Assembly: GCA_036971475.1 (NCBI GenBank)
Contig: JBAIZL010000010.1
Span: 9,595,526-9,659,525, forward strand
Length of the DNA stretch: 64,000 nucleotides
Source: Prosapia bicincta
Taxonomy: Eukaryota; Arthropoda; Insecta; Hemiptera; Cercopidae
Reading direction: 5' to 3'
The position numbers and the translations under genes were made by a program. Of the stretch, positions 14,196-25,929 are shown piece by piece (position 1 is the first letter of the stretch; every line of letters begins with the position of its first letter). The notes beneath the pieces were generated by a model that searched no databases, was not told the origin of the DNA, and worked only from the letters and a program-made list of their open reading frames with translations.

Positions 14196-14261
14196 TGAAT
14201 ATAATATATTGTACCACTGTGCTCTTGATATTGTATATTAGCTTTTGTAGTTTTTATGTGC

Positions 14262-15780
14262 CAAGTTAAATTGATAAAATCTAATTTAATTTGATTTTAA
14301 GTTGTACTAATTATAAGTTTGAACAGAAAATTAAAAAATAAAGAAACAGAAAGTCTGTATTTGTCTATTTTTTTTATATGGGCTTTCATGTGCATTCTTA
14401 TCAGCAGTAAATGTTTGCTCTTTCACAAATTTCTCTAATTTTTTCCTGAATACATTATAAGGTATTGGCGGCTACTATTTTAGACATTTTGATCTTGAAT
14501 ACTGAAATGGCAAGCATAACATTATTCCATTGAAAGTATAACATGAGACCTTTACTGGGTTTGTTGTGTTAATAGAAGGCCTAGTAGGATTAAAGTGAGA
14601 GTAGTAAGAAAGTGCTTCATTATCTTTGTATACTAAACTCTCTCATGTCATCTCTTCTAACTATAAAAAGCTAAAATAATTAGCAAGTAGAAAGTTTCTT
14701 AAAAGTACTCTTTGTAAATACTATATGAAACAAAGTTATATATCCTAGAAAACATTATGTCTAAGCAAGTTTTTCATAAATATACTTATATTTTAGACTT
14801 AGGTATTTGTTACTAACAGATCTATAGGTTAATACTTATCCAGACTGGGAGCAAATGTAAACATAGTGTTGGAAAGAATATGCATTTTCTTTTAGTTCAA
14901 TAATTATGTAACACACTTTATAACTCAATATGTTCATTATTACATTAAGTCCACCCTAGACAAAGTTTGAGAAAATTGCGAAATTTATTTAGTTTACCTT
15001 AATTATATTTGATTAAAATAATTTTCTAAAATTGTACATAATTTAATTTAAATTGCCTAATATTATTCACTATTGATTAAAATCTTTGAAACAATAAAAC
15101 AATAAACACTAAACACTAACTGTATTATAAAAAAATATAATGTTTTTTTTTTATTCAATTTGGTGCACTTGAAATTAATCTTTCAAATTATGTTTATTTC
15201 TATGAATTTAAAATCTGCAAAATATTGTTTATTAATTTAGCAACTTTTTAAAATTTTAACTTAAAGGAGATACATGTGCTAAGAGTGTGCTTAGAGTAAG
15301 TGCAAAAAAGAACTTAATGTTGTTCAAAATCCTGCAGTAGTTACATAATGTTAACAGCTACTGAATGCTCATGATTGTTCTACTGTACTTTCTCTAAGTC
15401 AGCAGATACTAATCAACTCCCTCACTGACTGAGTCATACTGTTGGAATTTCCTTTCAAACCTTTCCAAATCATTTCCTTTATTCCAAATGACAGTTGTAA
15501 ACATATTGAGTAAAGACGTATTTTTAAAAGACTTTTTGTATGAATAATTTTTTTTTAAAGTTAAATCATTTATTGATCTGTAATTTTTTTATATAAGGGG
15601 TTTCTTTGCATAAAATTAAAATAAGTAATTTTGCAGCCTGTTTCAATGAAATCATGTATTTTAATGTATATAGAGTTCAAGAATACTTATCCTTTTTAAT
15701 AGGCCACACTTTTTTTCTTGTCTGTGAAAGTTTTGTATCATTTCTAATTTGGATTATAGCCACTTTTGTTTTAAGATAAA
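14262..15780. other. Intronic sequence, nothing recognised
   Basis: Single-copy AT-rich sequence with frequent stops on both strands. I see no exon, RNA gene or clear repeat. Confidence 0.5.
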
Positions 15781-15825
15781 ATTAATACAGACTTACCTTG
15801 GTAAGTTCATACTATGCTAACCCCT

Positions 15826-16114
15826 CTATATGTATATATAGATATTTTGGACTAGGAGAGTGACAGACTTACCTTGGTAAGAGTCCACTCTGTAGTCTTG
15901 TAATCACCAATTTTATTTTATTTCATTCTCTCATATTTCTTTTTGTGTTTTCTCTTCGATTGACAAAGACCACTGTGTGGTTGAAATATATCATTGTTTA
16001 AGTGCTTTTATATGTTTCTATTTCAAGACTACAGAGTGGACTTTTACCAAGGTAAGTCTGTCAGTCTCCTAGTCCAAAAAATCTAAATAATCTTTACCAA
16101 CCAAAACTAACCTA

Positions 16115-16120
<6 letters not shown>
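15826..16120 (+). repeat. Family B fold-back repeat, copy 1
   Basis: Two arms of about 55 bp (15845-15900 and 16025-16079) are inverted repeats of each other, containing GACAGACTTACCTTGG in one arm and its complement in the other. The 125-bp centre holds a hammerhead-like hairpin at 15960-15986. The unit is followed by a TA dinucleotide tract. Related units lie at 21.8-22.8 kb. Confidence 0.85.
15960..15986 (+). ncRNA. Degenerate hammerhead-like motif in family B
   Basis: TTGACAA (a decayed CTGATGA), one A, then hairpin GACCAC/GTGGTT with a 3-base loop, then GAAA. The core has two changes that should abolish cleavage, so this is a relic at best. It is listed because hairpin and spacing match the other copies. 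Confidence 0.35.
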
Positions 16121-16169
<49 letters not shown>

Positions 16170-16177
16170 GCATAACT

Positions 16178-16222
<45 letters not shown>
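16117..16222. repeat. Two TA dinucleotide tracts
   Basis: Tracts at about 16117-16164 and 16183-16222 are separated by a short unique segment. They lie between a family B unit and a family C unit. Confidence 0.95.
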
Positions 16223-16224
<2 letters not shown>

Positions 16225-16440
16225 GTTATTATTATTAATTGTAAATATTTACAATTAATAATAATAACTTCATAAAGCCAGTGCAACAAAAAAATAATGG
16301 ACAACGTGAAATAACACGATATATATACATTTAAAAACAACTAAGGCTATTCAAATACAAGAATATTTATTAATTTATGTTCATAGCTTTTCATTGATAA
16401 ACAGTACCAACATCATCAGGAATGAATCATACAATAATGC
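16221..16440 (-). repeat. Family C repeat, copy 2
   Basis: On the minus strand this repeat begins with a hammerhead-like motif (16389-16419) and runs through AATATTCTTGTATTTG. It ends with a conserved segment reading GTTGCACTGGCTTTATGAAG. That end continues into a perfect hairpin of about 24-bp arms (16221-16273) next to the TA tract. The same end segment recurs at 23.56 kb and 56.83 kb, each with a different hairpin behind it. Confidence 0.75.
16375..16425 (-). ncRNA. Hammerhead-like motif C2
   Basis: On the minus strand: CTGATGA (16413-16419), one T, hairpin GTTGGT/ATCAAT, then GAAA (16389-16392) and AGCT. Compared with copy C1 at 57.04 kb (GTTGG/CCAAC), the changes turn G-C pairs into G-U wobbles, so pairing survives. 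Stem I pairing is weak. Confidence 0.45.
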
Positions 16441-18060
16441 AAGATATAAAAATATTATCACACACACACACATATATATGATGACTTTAACAGATAATCA
16501 TATAATCAAAGAGTATGTATGACCAGTAGTATAATTTGGAGTTCAGTATGTGTGTTGCGTGTAATTTGACATGTTTGCATATTTTGGATTATTCAGTTGT
16601 TAAAGTTTGTTGGTTTCATTGGGATTTTGTAGAACTTGTAAAAATGTTTTTTTTAAAGTTTGTCTTCCAAAGTTAAAGTTTCATTAAAAGAAGGTCAGAA
16701 TTGTGTCGGTGTGAAACCATGTATAAAGTAATTTAATTTGTTTTAAGTTACTCAAATTAATGACTCAAAATAGTTGTTAATTTGTATAATTCAGAAGTAA
16801 AAGCTTTACCGATCATCTCATAGTTTTACTGTCATCTTTCATTCCTGATTTTTTTCTACACAATTGGTTTTAATTTATTAACATTTGGCAGTCAGATTAC
16901 TTCTCTAAAATTAATATTTTCCATTTGAAAGAAACAGAAAGCATTGAGTAAAATCAGAAACACATTGATGTTAGAATGAAACAAAACATTAAAGGAATTA
17001 CACAAAAAGGATGACATGTTACTGGGTGTATAACATTAAGGAAAGTTCATACAGATATAAAGTCCAGCTTTTTGCAGAATACGTCTTCTAATTTTAGTAT
17101 TTGCATGGAAACCTTAATCTTTTTTTGTGTGTGTGGTTCTAGCCAGACTCTTATCAGTCTATTGTTCTTGTTTATAATGGCAACTGTAAACTGTTGAGAA
17201 AAGTTGATAAAGGTAACATTGGCACTGGTCTGTCTTGAAGTCTGCATTGTAAAAGCTTTTATCCATTTTCTGTAAAATACAATCTTCACAGCTGTAGTAA
17301 CCATCATGCAGTCTGTATTACTTAAGTACTTATTTCCTTATACATGCTTTCATTATCAAGCAACACTGATAACCTGATGATTCGCTACACCCTACTACTG
17401 GCCTGACAAGTTGTTGTAGCTGAACCTTAAGTATATGTTCGGATGAACGACATTAAATCACAAAATGTTTTGAGTACTACCACATCAAAAAGACTAGATT
17501 ATTTTTAAATTTTTCCAAAAGTTTTTGAAATATCATGATTGACTTTTTCTAAATATTCCATTTCATCGCTGCATTCCTTTCATTTCGTAAAGCTATTATA
17601 TCTCATTATTACTGTGTTATTCCTAAATATACTCAAATGGTTTCATGTAACAGTTTATTACTTAATAATCCTAACTTAATGCCTCCAACTTAAGGGCTGT
17701 TAGTGGATATATCGGGTATTCCCACACATGAGCATACGACAGAAATATCTGCCAGCTTTTTTTATATGTAAAAGCAACAACAACAACAACAAATTTAGTG
17801 CATGTGAATGTTATCAATTTTCAAATAATTTTTATTGCATAAAATTAAATTAAATTGTAAAAAGAACTAACACATACCACTATGTATGTTTATGGGCTGT
17901 CTGTAATGTTTTGCTGGGAAAGATAATACTACATTATTTCATGTTTTTATATTACAGTTATACAAATAATTTTTATGCTGCTTAGGGTTAATTTAATTAA
18001 TTGTTCAAGCTCTTAGGCTGCCTTATATTTTGTTTGCCTGAAGTGTAACAAATAAAGAAT
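16441..18060. other. Intronic sequence, nothing recognised
   Basis: AT-rich unique sequence with a short CA run near 16460. The 86-residue frame at 17047-17307 (minus) shows no domain, and I do not call it a gene. Confidence 0.5.
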
Positions 18061-18239
18061 GAAGTTGCTTGATGTAATCATCTTCAATTCACTGATTAAA
18101 CTAATCTTAAAAATACTTAACAGAGTGAATACGTAATTGCTTACTTGCTGATGCATTTCATACGGATCGTTTCGGAACGAATGTTTTTAAACGCATCAGC
18201 AAGTAAGCAATTACGTATTCACTTAGTTGAGTATTTTTT
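18060..18239. repeat. Palindromic fold-back element, copy 1
   Basis: Arms at 18109-18154 and 18193-18239 are near-perfect inverted repeats that include ACGTAATTGCTTACTTGCTG and its complement, around a 38-base centre. The left flank TTCAATTCACTGATTAAA is shared with a similar palindrome at 36.6 kb. This points to a small non-autonomous DNA element or fold-back repeat of unknown family. Confidence 0.8.
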
Positions 18240-20470
18240 AAATTAGTAAAATTAAGAATATTTTTTTTCTAAATAGAATATGGTATTTATATAATTTTAC
18301 CACATTTATTATATGTTAAATAAAGGCATTATATTTCTTTAATTTTCCCTTAAAAGATTGATAAATCCATTACTAAGGTGTAGAATAAAATGTCAGCAGT
18401 CCCATGTTCAAGTAGTGTAAAAGAAATTGATGTTAATAAACAGAAATGATAGCTCTCTGTAAACATAGAATGCTATTTATTGCTTTACAAGAATAGAATC
18501 AGACTTTGTTCTTGCAAGGATTGTGTCATTGGAGACGAGAACTATGAAACATTTTCTTACAAAATATATTTAATGTAATATTTCTTTATTAAGTAATAAA
18601 CCAATTTTTTAGCACTATAATTAAAACTTTATTTACTTATAGTTTGAGATGAAATTTGATTAAAGAATTATTCTTTATTAAGAAAAAAATTCTTATTATT
18701 GTAATATATTGCGCTTGATTGTATATTTAAAATCACAGTTTAGAAGTATTTTAACCTCTGCATTATCCCAACCTAAAATTTTAAATTTTTATTTTCTCAT
18801 TTTAATTTTTTTATTGTTATGTTCAGTAATCACTAATTCTCATTACTTAATTATTGCACTGTTTTGTTTTAAGAGGGAAACAATTAGGTTAGGTGTAAAA
18901 AGAAATTATGCATGATATTTAAAGCAAGCCAGATAAAGTAAAAGGAACTTATGCATTATTTATAGGAAAACTGATTAGGTCAAACATAAAAAAAGAGATA
19001 TGTGTATTTGAAGTGAAATATATCAGGTCATGTATAAAGGTAAGAAACATAGGTGATATTAAAAAAAAACAAGATAGATCATTTATAAGGTATATTGGAT
19101 AAGATTTATTTACCTTCCAAGACAACTTTCCCCTTTAAATTGTTTAGTTAAAATAAATCACTGTCCACCATATGGCTTGCTTTCTCTACATCTACAGTCA
19201 TACACTAAAACACTAAAACTATTAATTTGGTATTACTCTAATAATTTGTTTTTTTAATTTTATATTTTTCAAAATTTAGGATGAGTATTATTGGTCTTTA
19301 TTATTTTGAAAATTTCTTGTTCATTATTTTACTAAGAAGAGAATTTTTTTAAATATTTTAAAATTCGATAATCTAGCAAATTAAACTTCAAAATTTCAAT
19401 TTATGAATATATTCAATTTTTTAAACCATTTTATGCGATAGTGTCAAATGATGAGTCTAGTTCTGGCTCTGGTGGTTCTTGTGCAACTTGTAAAAGTTAC
19501 TACCTACCTCCTAAGGATGATTCTTTAATGAGTTTTAATTGGTAAAGACTCCACCCCTGCAGAGTATAACTTAATTATCATATATACTAAAATTCCTTAC
19601 TGTGTTACTTGGGTGTTTGTGGACTCAGGTAAGTTAAATGTAGTAGCAGTGGGGTGCATATAAGGATGCATAATGGTTGTCATTTTTCAAATGTCTTACC
19701 AACAATTGAAAATGTTTCTTCATGATTATTTTCAAAATGATATTGAGAGAATTAGTAAAAAAGGTGTTACTGATAATTTAATTTGTTTCATTAATAATCA
19801 ATAATGGTTTTGTAATTGAATTTTATTTTAAAAACTTAATTGTTCCAGTGTCAATTCAATTTAACCTTGTGTCATTTGAACGTTTTTGTTATTCATCTAA
19901 AGGCATTGGATTATTCTAAGCAACTAGTCTAAATTCAATCATATTGGCTATAATTTAAATAAAAGCTATCTCCACTAAACAGCAATGGTTTGAGTTTTCC
20001 AAAATTTCTGTAATAGTTGTCTATTAATTCTGAATTATGGAATTGTACATTTATGTTAAATGAACCATTCTTTTTATAATTAAAAATTTTTACCACCATT
20101 AGCTGTTAAGATTTTTAATGCATCTTAAAAACTATTATAACTTGTAATACATTGAAAGGGGGGTGGGGTAATATTATTGTATGCGGTTTTACTGTTTTAA
20201 GATTAAACAAATCTTGATATGTGCTTTTGGTGGTTTGAAATGTTACTTTTAACAAGATTGCACTCCTTTTTTTTGTTTAGAAGTTGAATAGTAAGCATTG
20301 TACTATTGTGACAGTTCCCAGTGTTAGATGTATATCTAGTAGAGTATAACCTTGATACTCAGAACAAGTTGGGACTGAGGGTTATTGTGGTTGCCAAAAG
20401 TTCTGATTAGCAAATATACATTGCTATTATACACTATTTGTGTATACTCATAGAATGTTGTGCCTAATGG
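18240..20470. other. Intronic sequence, nothing recognised
   Basis: AT-rich, mostly single-copy sequence. No exon or repeat boundary can be supported. Confidence 0.45.
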
Positions 20471-20473
20471 TTC

Positions 20474-20635
20474 CAAGACACTGTACATATTTTAGTTGAT
20501 TGTGTTAGTGTAAGTAATATTCGTGCCCTTTTTAATTTAAAAGTCAGTTTAAAGGTGGTGCTAAGGGACGATGCCTCGGCCATTGACCGTGTCATCGCTT
20601 TCTTACACCACTTGAACATATTTTTAAAAATTTAA
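20474..20635 (+). pseudogene. LINE (non-LTR retrotransposon) C-terminal fragment
   Basis: The frame reads DTVHILVDC, then a short stretch, then LRDDASAIDRVIAFLHHLN to a stop at 20633-20635. The His-x3-Asp-Cys segment followed by a short helix and an LR-DD-x-IDRVIAFL tail is typical of the extreme C-terminus of arthropod LINE reverse transcriptases (the cysteine/histidine motif behind the RNase H domain). Only the last 54 codons survive. Upstream, the frame breaks within 15 bases, as expected for a 5'-truncated insertion. Confidence 0.7.
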
Positions 20636-21182
20636 CATTTAAAATGTATGCTTTTATATTTATACTTATATTTCTTTTAGTTATTATCTGTGTATTTTTA
20701 TTATTTATTTAAATTTAATATATTTAATGTTCTTCTGATTGTGCTATTAAGATTTATTTATTGTTAAATTGTTGACTATTGTTGTTTTAAATATTGTTAT
20801 TATTTATTTACTGTTATATTGTTCGTTGTTGTTATTTTGTTATTTATAGTTTTATATTTTTTCTTGTTATTTTTTCAATATTTCTTATTATTTCCTAATC
20901 TACGTTTTTTTATTGTTGTTTTTTTTGTTATTTATTGTTAGGTTTTTCTTATTGTTATATATTTATGGTTACATAATTGTTTTATATATTGCTGCTTTGT
21001 TCAAGTTTCGTTTGTTTTGTAATGTTTGTTTTCTTTAAAATTTATTTTCTTTAATTTAAAATATTGTGTTTTGTGTTAGTTTTTTATTGGCAATGATAAC
21101 CACAGATGGTTTTTCGCCAGGGAAAAATCTAAGATACCGCTGTAACTACAAAATACGCTTTGTCCTTAAGGCTACACATGTA
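20636..21182 (+). mobile_element. Probable LINE 3' untranslated region
   Basis: Directly after the LINE stop codon is a low-complexity stretch of TTATT-type repeats. It is followed by a less biased segment (about 21090-21180) containing ACCACAGATGGTTTTTCGCC. I place it in the LINE by position only; no poly(A) or target-site duplication could be defined. Confidence 0.4.
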
Positions 21183-21753
21183 TTTAATGTTCTAATTTTC
21201 TTAAATTTGTAATATTTTTTTCTACAAGTCACGTTATCTTTATTTTTTTTGGATATGTACACTTTGACCTTTTGAGAATGTTAAGTCTATGCAAAGTATA
21301 AATGAGGCAAGAAATGTCAGTATGGTTTTACAACACATTTGCATAATGTTAATAAAAGAAGCAGTTGCATAAGCAAGCTGTTACTACTGTAAAAAGAATT
21401 TTATAAATGTATGTACTGAAAGAACTCATAATGTGGTGTCATCTTTTATTAACAGACTGTAATGATATCACAAAGAACAACTATTTAGCAGTGATGACCT
21501 TGGACAAGTCCAAGAATCTACTTGAATGTTTTATCAGTACCTAGCATTGAATTGAGTTATGGCTAAATGTCCATCGGTCCATTATGTTGTAAAAATACTA
21601 GATAAGCATCTGTGTCTCGTCTAGTATGTATAATACTTCAAAGGTTTATTAAATTTATTTGTGAAATAGAAAGTGTCAAGCAAAATGGTCTTTAGGTCAA
21701 TGTAATTCAAATGGCGTTAATATTTATAATATTCACTTACAAAAAAAGAAATG

Positions 21754-21755
<2 letters not shown>
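21183..21755. other. Intronic sequence, nothing recognised
   Basis: Unique AT-rich sequence between the LINE remnant and a TA tract. Confidence 0.45.
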
Positions 21756-21807
<52 letters not shown>

Positions 21808-22190
21808 TATTTTGGACTAGGAGACTGACAGACTTACGTTGGTAAGAGTCCACACTGTAGTCTTGAAATAGAAACACATAAAAGCACTTAAACAATGATA
21901 TGAAGTCTGTCAGTCTCCTAGTCCAAAAAATCTAAATAATCTTTACCAACTAAAACTAACCTAAATATATATATATATATATATATATATTTAGGTTAGT
22001 TTTGGTTGGTAAAGATTATTTAGATTTTTTGGACTAGGAGACTGACAGACTTACCTTGGTAAGAGTCCACTCTGTAGTCTTGAAATAGAAACACATATGA
22101 TATTGTTTAAGTGCTTTTACGTGTTTCTATTTCAAGACTACAGAGTGGACTCTTACCAAGGTAAGTCTGTCAGTCTCCTAGTCCAAAAAA

Positions 22191-22251
<61 letters not shown>
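21756..22251. repeat. Two family B fold-back units chained by TA tracts
   Basis: The order is TA tract (21756-21806), a shortened fold-back (21807-21960), a TA tract (about 21966-21990), a nearly perfect palindrome (21991-22192), and a TA tract (22194-22251). The second unit has arms of about 75 bp or more that include GGACTAGGAGACTGACAGAC and its complement, and could form one long hairpin. Arms match those at 15.8-16.1 kb. Confidence 0.88.
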
Positions 22252-22252
<1 letters not shown>

Positions 22253-22767
22253 AATTTTTGGACTAGATAGGAGACTGACAGACTTACCTAATGGCAATAG
22301 TCCAAAACTGCAATCTCTTGGAAACCTCCCCCCTGATTGCAACAATTGAGAAGATGGGAGTTGTCATACCAGTGTTACACAAAATCTAGAGGGCCTCCTA
22401 ACCTCAACATCAGATAAAACTCCTTTTACCTTCCCAGTAACTTCTACCATTTTTAACAACCCCATTTACCTTCCTTCTGACAGACTATTAATATCTAGTT
22501 TCAATTAATCAATATTTATACAAATCACATATAGCACTTTATCATAAACTATAAATTAGTGACATTTGGACATTTATACACATCTGTGGTACACTTCAGT
22601 CTTTTCTTTTTTTCTTTTTTGATTGATGAAGATCATTTTTGATCGAAATATTTCAATAGAGTGATAAGTTTTTATATGTGTCTATTTATTTGTTTCCAAG
22701 AGATTGCAGTGTTGGACTATTGCCATTAATATGTCTGTCAGTCTCCTATCTAGTCCAAAACGTTCCT
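22252..22767. repeat. Family B-like fold-back with a different inner arm
   Basis: Outer arms (22252-22320 and about 22695-22767) are inverted repeats sharing the GGACTAG and GACTGACAGAC segments of family B. The inner arm sequence (TTGCAATCTCTTGGAAAC type) is new, and about 375 bp of unique sequence lies between the arms. It holds a hammerhead-like motif at 22623-22648. Confidence 0.82.
22623..22648 (+). ncRNA. Hammerhead-like motif in the 22.6-kb fold-back
   Basis: TTGATGA, one A, hairpin GATCA/TGATC with a 4-base loop, then GAAA. The first core base is T instead of C. Spacing is identical to the other copies. Confidence 0.4.
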
Positions 22768-22808
22768 ATGGGTGTGTGTGTTTTTGTGTTTGTGTGTGTG
22801 CGTGCGTG

Positions 22809-22853
<45 letters not shown>

Positions 22854-22976
22854 ATGTGTGTGTGTGTGTGTGTGTGTTAGTGTGTGTGTGTGTGTGCGTG
22901 TGTGTGCGTGTGTGTGCGTGTGTGTATGTGTGTGTTAGTGTGTGTGTGCGTGTGTGTGTGTGTGTGTGCATGTGTT
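22768..22976. repeat. GT-rich microsatellite
   Basis: An imperfect GT tract of about 210 bp with CG and TA interruptions, immediately after the fold-back arm. Frames across it (poly Val-Cys or Thr-His) are artefacts. Confidence 0.97.
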
Positions 22977-22979
22977 TAT

Positions 22980-23520
22980 CTTTTTTCTACCTTGGTTTTA
23001 GCAACGTTTTTACCCAAAATATTGTAATACATCTGATATGCATTTGGGCTTTAAAACTTCAAGAAGAATTCAATACTTTATATATATATACATATATAAA
23101 GGTGTTTGTATGCGTTTCTAAAAATAGGTTACAAAATTATTTTAAAAAATCAAAAAATAACAATTTATACAAAATGTGTTCATAAATTTATAAAATGGAC
23201 CATTTAATTATGTTCAAGGCTGTTTAAGTTCAAAAAATTTGTAGTTATTTAGACGTACACTTTATAAAATTGTATTGCTGAGTTTAGATAATTCGAGCAA
23301 GTGTTTACAAATAGTGTTTTAAACATCTGGTCATCATCCAGAGTCCATCACACCACTGAGCTAGATTCTTATCTGTGCAATCCTAGCTCAAATGTCCTAT
23401 AATAACATCAATGTATTAATTAATTTAAATAATTTTATATGACCAGTTTGAGCTACTATGTCTAAGTGCTACTATAAAGACGTGTTTACAAATTAATATA
23501 TCTGCTACGGTATATAAAGT
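22980..23520. other. Intronic sequence with a partial 89-bp-unit relic
   Basis: Mostly unique sequence. At about 23461-23495 the string TAAGTGCTACTATA and the following bases resemble the start of the 89-bp unit at 8.4-14.2 kb. This is only a partial match. Confidence 0.35.
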
Positions 23521-23640
23521 ATATATGTATAATTTTTTATATTTAATATTATCCATTGTTTTTCCGTTGCACTGACTTTATGAAGTTAATATATAACTTT
23601 ATATATATTAACTTCATGTATAATTTTATATTAGAGGCAG
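23521..23640 (+). repeat. Family C repeat end, partial copy
   Basis: It contains the conserved GTTTTTCCGTTGCACTGACT segment and continues through TTATGAAGTTAAT into a short palindrome of TA-rich sequence ending in TTAACTTCAT. Only the hairpin end is present; no hammerhead-like core lies in this copy. Confidence 0.7.
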
Positions 23641-25925
23641 CAAAATCACTGTTCCCAAATTTAACAGTACTGTAATTGTGAGACTTGGTTGCTTATATTT
23701 AAGCACGGAGAAAAGATCTGATGCTCTAAACACTTTAATTATGATGTTTATTTCTTGCACAAATAATGAACAATAATATCCCTGAATTATGCATAACTGT
23801 ACAGTATTAAAACCTCTCTAAAACGTGTTTGGTGAGTGCCTGTATGATTTAAAACATGATATATTTAATATGATTATTATTTGGGTTTTGGGTTGAAAAT
23901 GTATTGTGTTTTAAGTATTAAGATAATATATAAAGGTAATATTTAATTTTTCTAACAGGGTTTCCTTAAACTAAAAATAATCAAAACAAAGAAATCCTGT
24001 ATTTCACTGATGACCTGTTTAGTGAAAATACCTATTTCTATTGATGACAGTATTTGTTACTTAGGATTTATACTGGAGTTTAATAGAAATAATGGTGATT
24101 ATTTATGAGCTTTTAAAATTAATGAATTTATATAATCATGAGCTGCCAAATTTATTTAAAATAATATAAATTTCTTAGTTTAAATTACCTGCAAGCAGTG
24201 GTATTTCTCTGGTTCAAACTATATTCTCTATATGTCTCTAGTACAACTATAATCAGACTTTTATTTTAAACAATAAAAACTGCCAGAAAATAATAAACTG
24301 AGAAACTGTTATTACACAGTTGCTTGAAGAAATTGACAATAGGAGGGGGGGATATATTAAAATATAAATGTTTAAATCTATAAGTATTGAATATTTTATG
24401 AATTAAAAAAAAACATCTTTTTTATGATTTAGCAAAGAAATAATATGCAGAAGTACAATTGATTAACTACTATGGGAAAACAGGCACTACTTTTTTTATT
24501 TTAAAGATTTTGTTTTTATTGAATACACAAATAGTAGTTTACTAATTGTAATAAACAAGTGTTACATAATTCTTATAGTTGCTATCAAGTGTTATGAATG
24601 CTAGCAGAAATTTCATAATGGAAAAAGATTCTGTTGAAAAGATTGCTGCAGCATTCTGTAAATGGGATCTAGTCCAATGAACTAAGGAGTAGCAGAATGC
24701 AGTGTTGCCAGATCTGTTGCTAACTCTCTCCTGACCTGTTGCCATGTTTCCCCCTTTGTCTTCTCTTTCTCCCTTCACTCTGAGCCATCAGGGTGTGGCC
24801 CAATAGTAAACAATATGTATTTCTCTTCATTTCTCCAGTCAACTTGGGCTGGACTGAATTTATTGATTTGAATAGCATTAGGATGGAAATGCAATTCATC
24901 TTTATTGTTTAGAGTTCTTTTATCTCCCATCATATACCATGCAAATGTTGTTTTTTTCATCTGTCCTTGCATTCGATTTATAAGGTTTTTCATATTTATT
25001 ACAGAGTGACACTACTGTTGTTCTATAATGCTCATGGATAAACTGTCACACATCTATCACTCATTATTGGTTTCCTTTTTTTTGTTTTTTTATCATTGAA
25101 TATCATAAAATTTATTAAAAAAACGTGACATATTTGTTTTACTACCAAGATTTATGATCTTTTTTGTCATCTTTAAATGTCTTTAAGTAATTCAGAGAGA
25201 ATACAAATTAACAATTATGACAAGTGTAAAAAACTAAACATATTTATAGAAAGTTAATAACTTTTGAAAATGTGAACACAGGTATACAATTCAAACATCT
25301 TATTTTTAATATCTACATTAAAAGTTTTTTTTTTCAGTTTTACTGCATGAAATCTAGTCCTATACTTATTTAATATTGTCACAAGTCTAATAACTTTAGT
25401 AGTGTATTTTATTCATTTGGTATTATCCACATGGCTTATCAAGTTCAGAGATAACTAGAGTATTTCATCAGAATATTTCAACAGAAAAGTATTTTCATAA
25501 TTGGATCGATTTATTTACTAAAGAAAGAATTGTTACAGGTCCTTTTTATCTTGCATCATATTCTTACCAAATATAAAGTTTCTTTGAATAGAGACATTTA
25601 AAGGAAGTTAAAATTTGAGCCAATTCTATAAAACATGCAATGGCTTTTAGAGAATAATTTTTAAATTAATTAATTGAAGATAAAACCGATGTTTCTTTAG
25701 GATAATTTTGTTTCTTAACAATAAAGCAATTAAATAAGTGGAAGCTTATAAAAGACTGGGGTAGGTGACATTTACATAAAATATTTGTAATGCTTCTTTT
25801 TTAAAGACAAAAACTTACAAGAAAACTGTTTTTTCTTGACTATAATTATTGTTGGTACCTAAACATTTATAATAAGATAGAGTAAAAATTTGGAAGCAAC
25901 TTGTGACAGAAAGAGCAGGGAAAGA
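23641..25925. other. Intronic sequence, nothing recognised
   Basis: AT-rich sequence. Two adjoining minus-strand frames at 24542-24993 are less biased than their surroundings but show no domain I recognise. Confidence 0.45.
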
Positions 25926-25929
25926 TAGT

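Larger units (their letters stand above)
8065..14260 (+). repeat. Family A hammerhead-like repeat interrupted by the 89-bp array
   Basis: The left part (to about 8315) carries the hammerhead-like motif at 8189-8235, preceded by a short inverted partial copy at 8065-8095. It then runs through a tail containing GGTAACTTG and CTAATATTTTTATTATAA. The right part (about 14196-14260) resumes with TTGTACCACTGTGCTCTTG. In the related copy at 42820-42975 on the minus strand these two tails are joined directly. The 89-bp array therefore sits inside this element. The family resembles the ribozyme-bearing termini of Penelope-like elements, but no reverse transcriptase or GIY-YIG domain is seen here, so the class is inferred. 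Confidence 0.65.

Noticed and set aside
17047..17307. 86-residue minus-strand frame
   Set aside because: No recognisable domain or splice context; length is expected by chance.
17360..17410. CTGATGA at 17.38 kb as another hammerhead-like core
   Set aside because: No GAAA or hairpin follows at the right distance.
22678..23185. Overlapping open frames of Val-Cys or Thr-His repeats
   Set aside because: They only translate the GT microsatellite.
24542..24993. Two adjoining minus-strand frames that might be a retrocopied gene
   Set aside because: No domain, no homologous motif, and the frames do not join cleanly.
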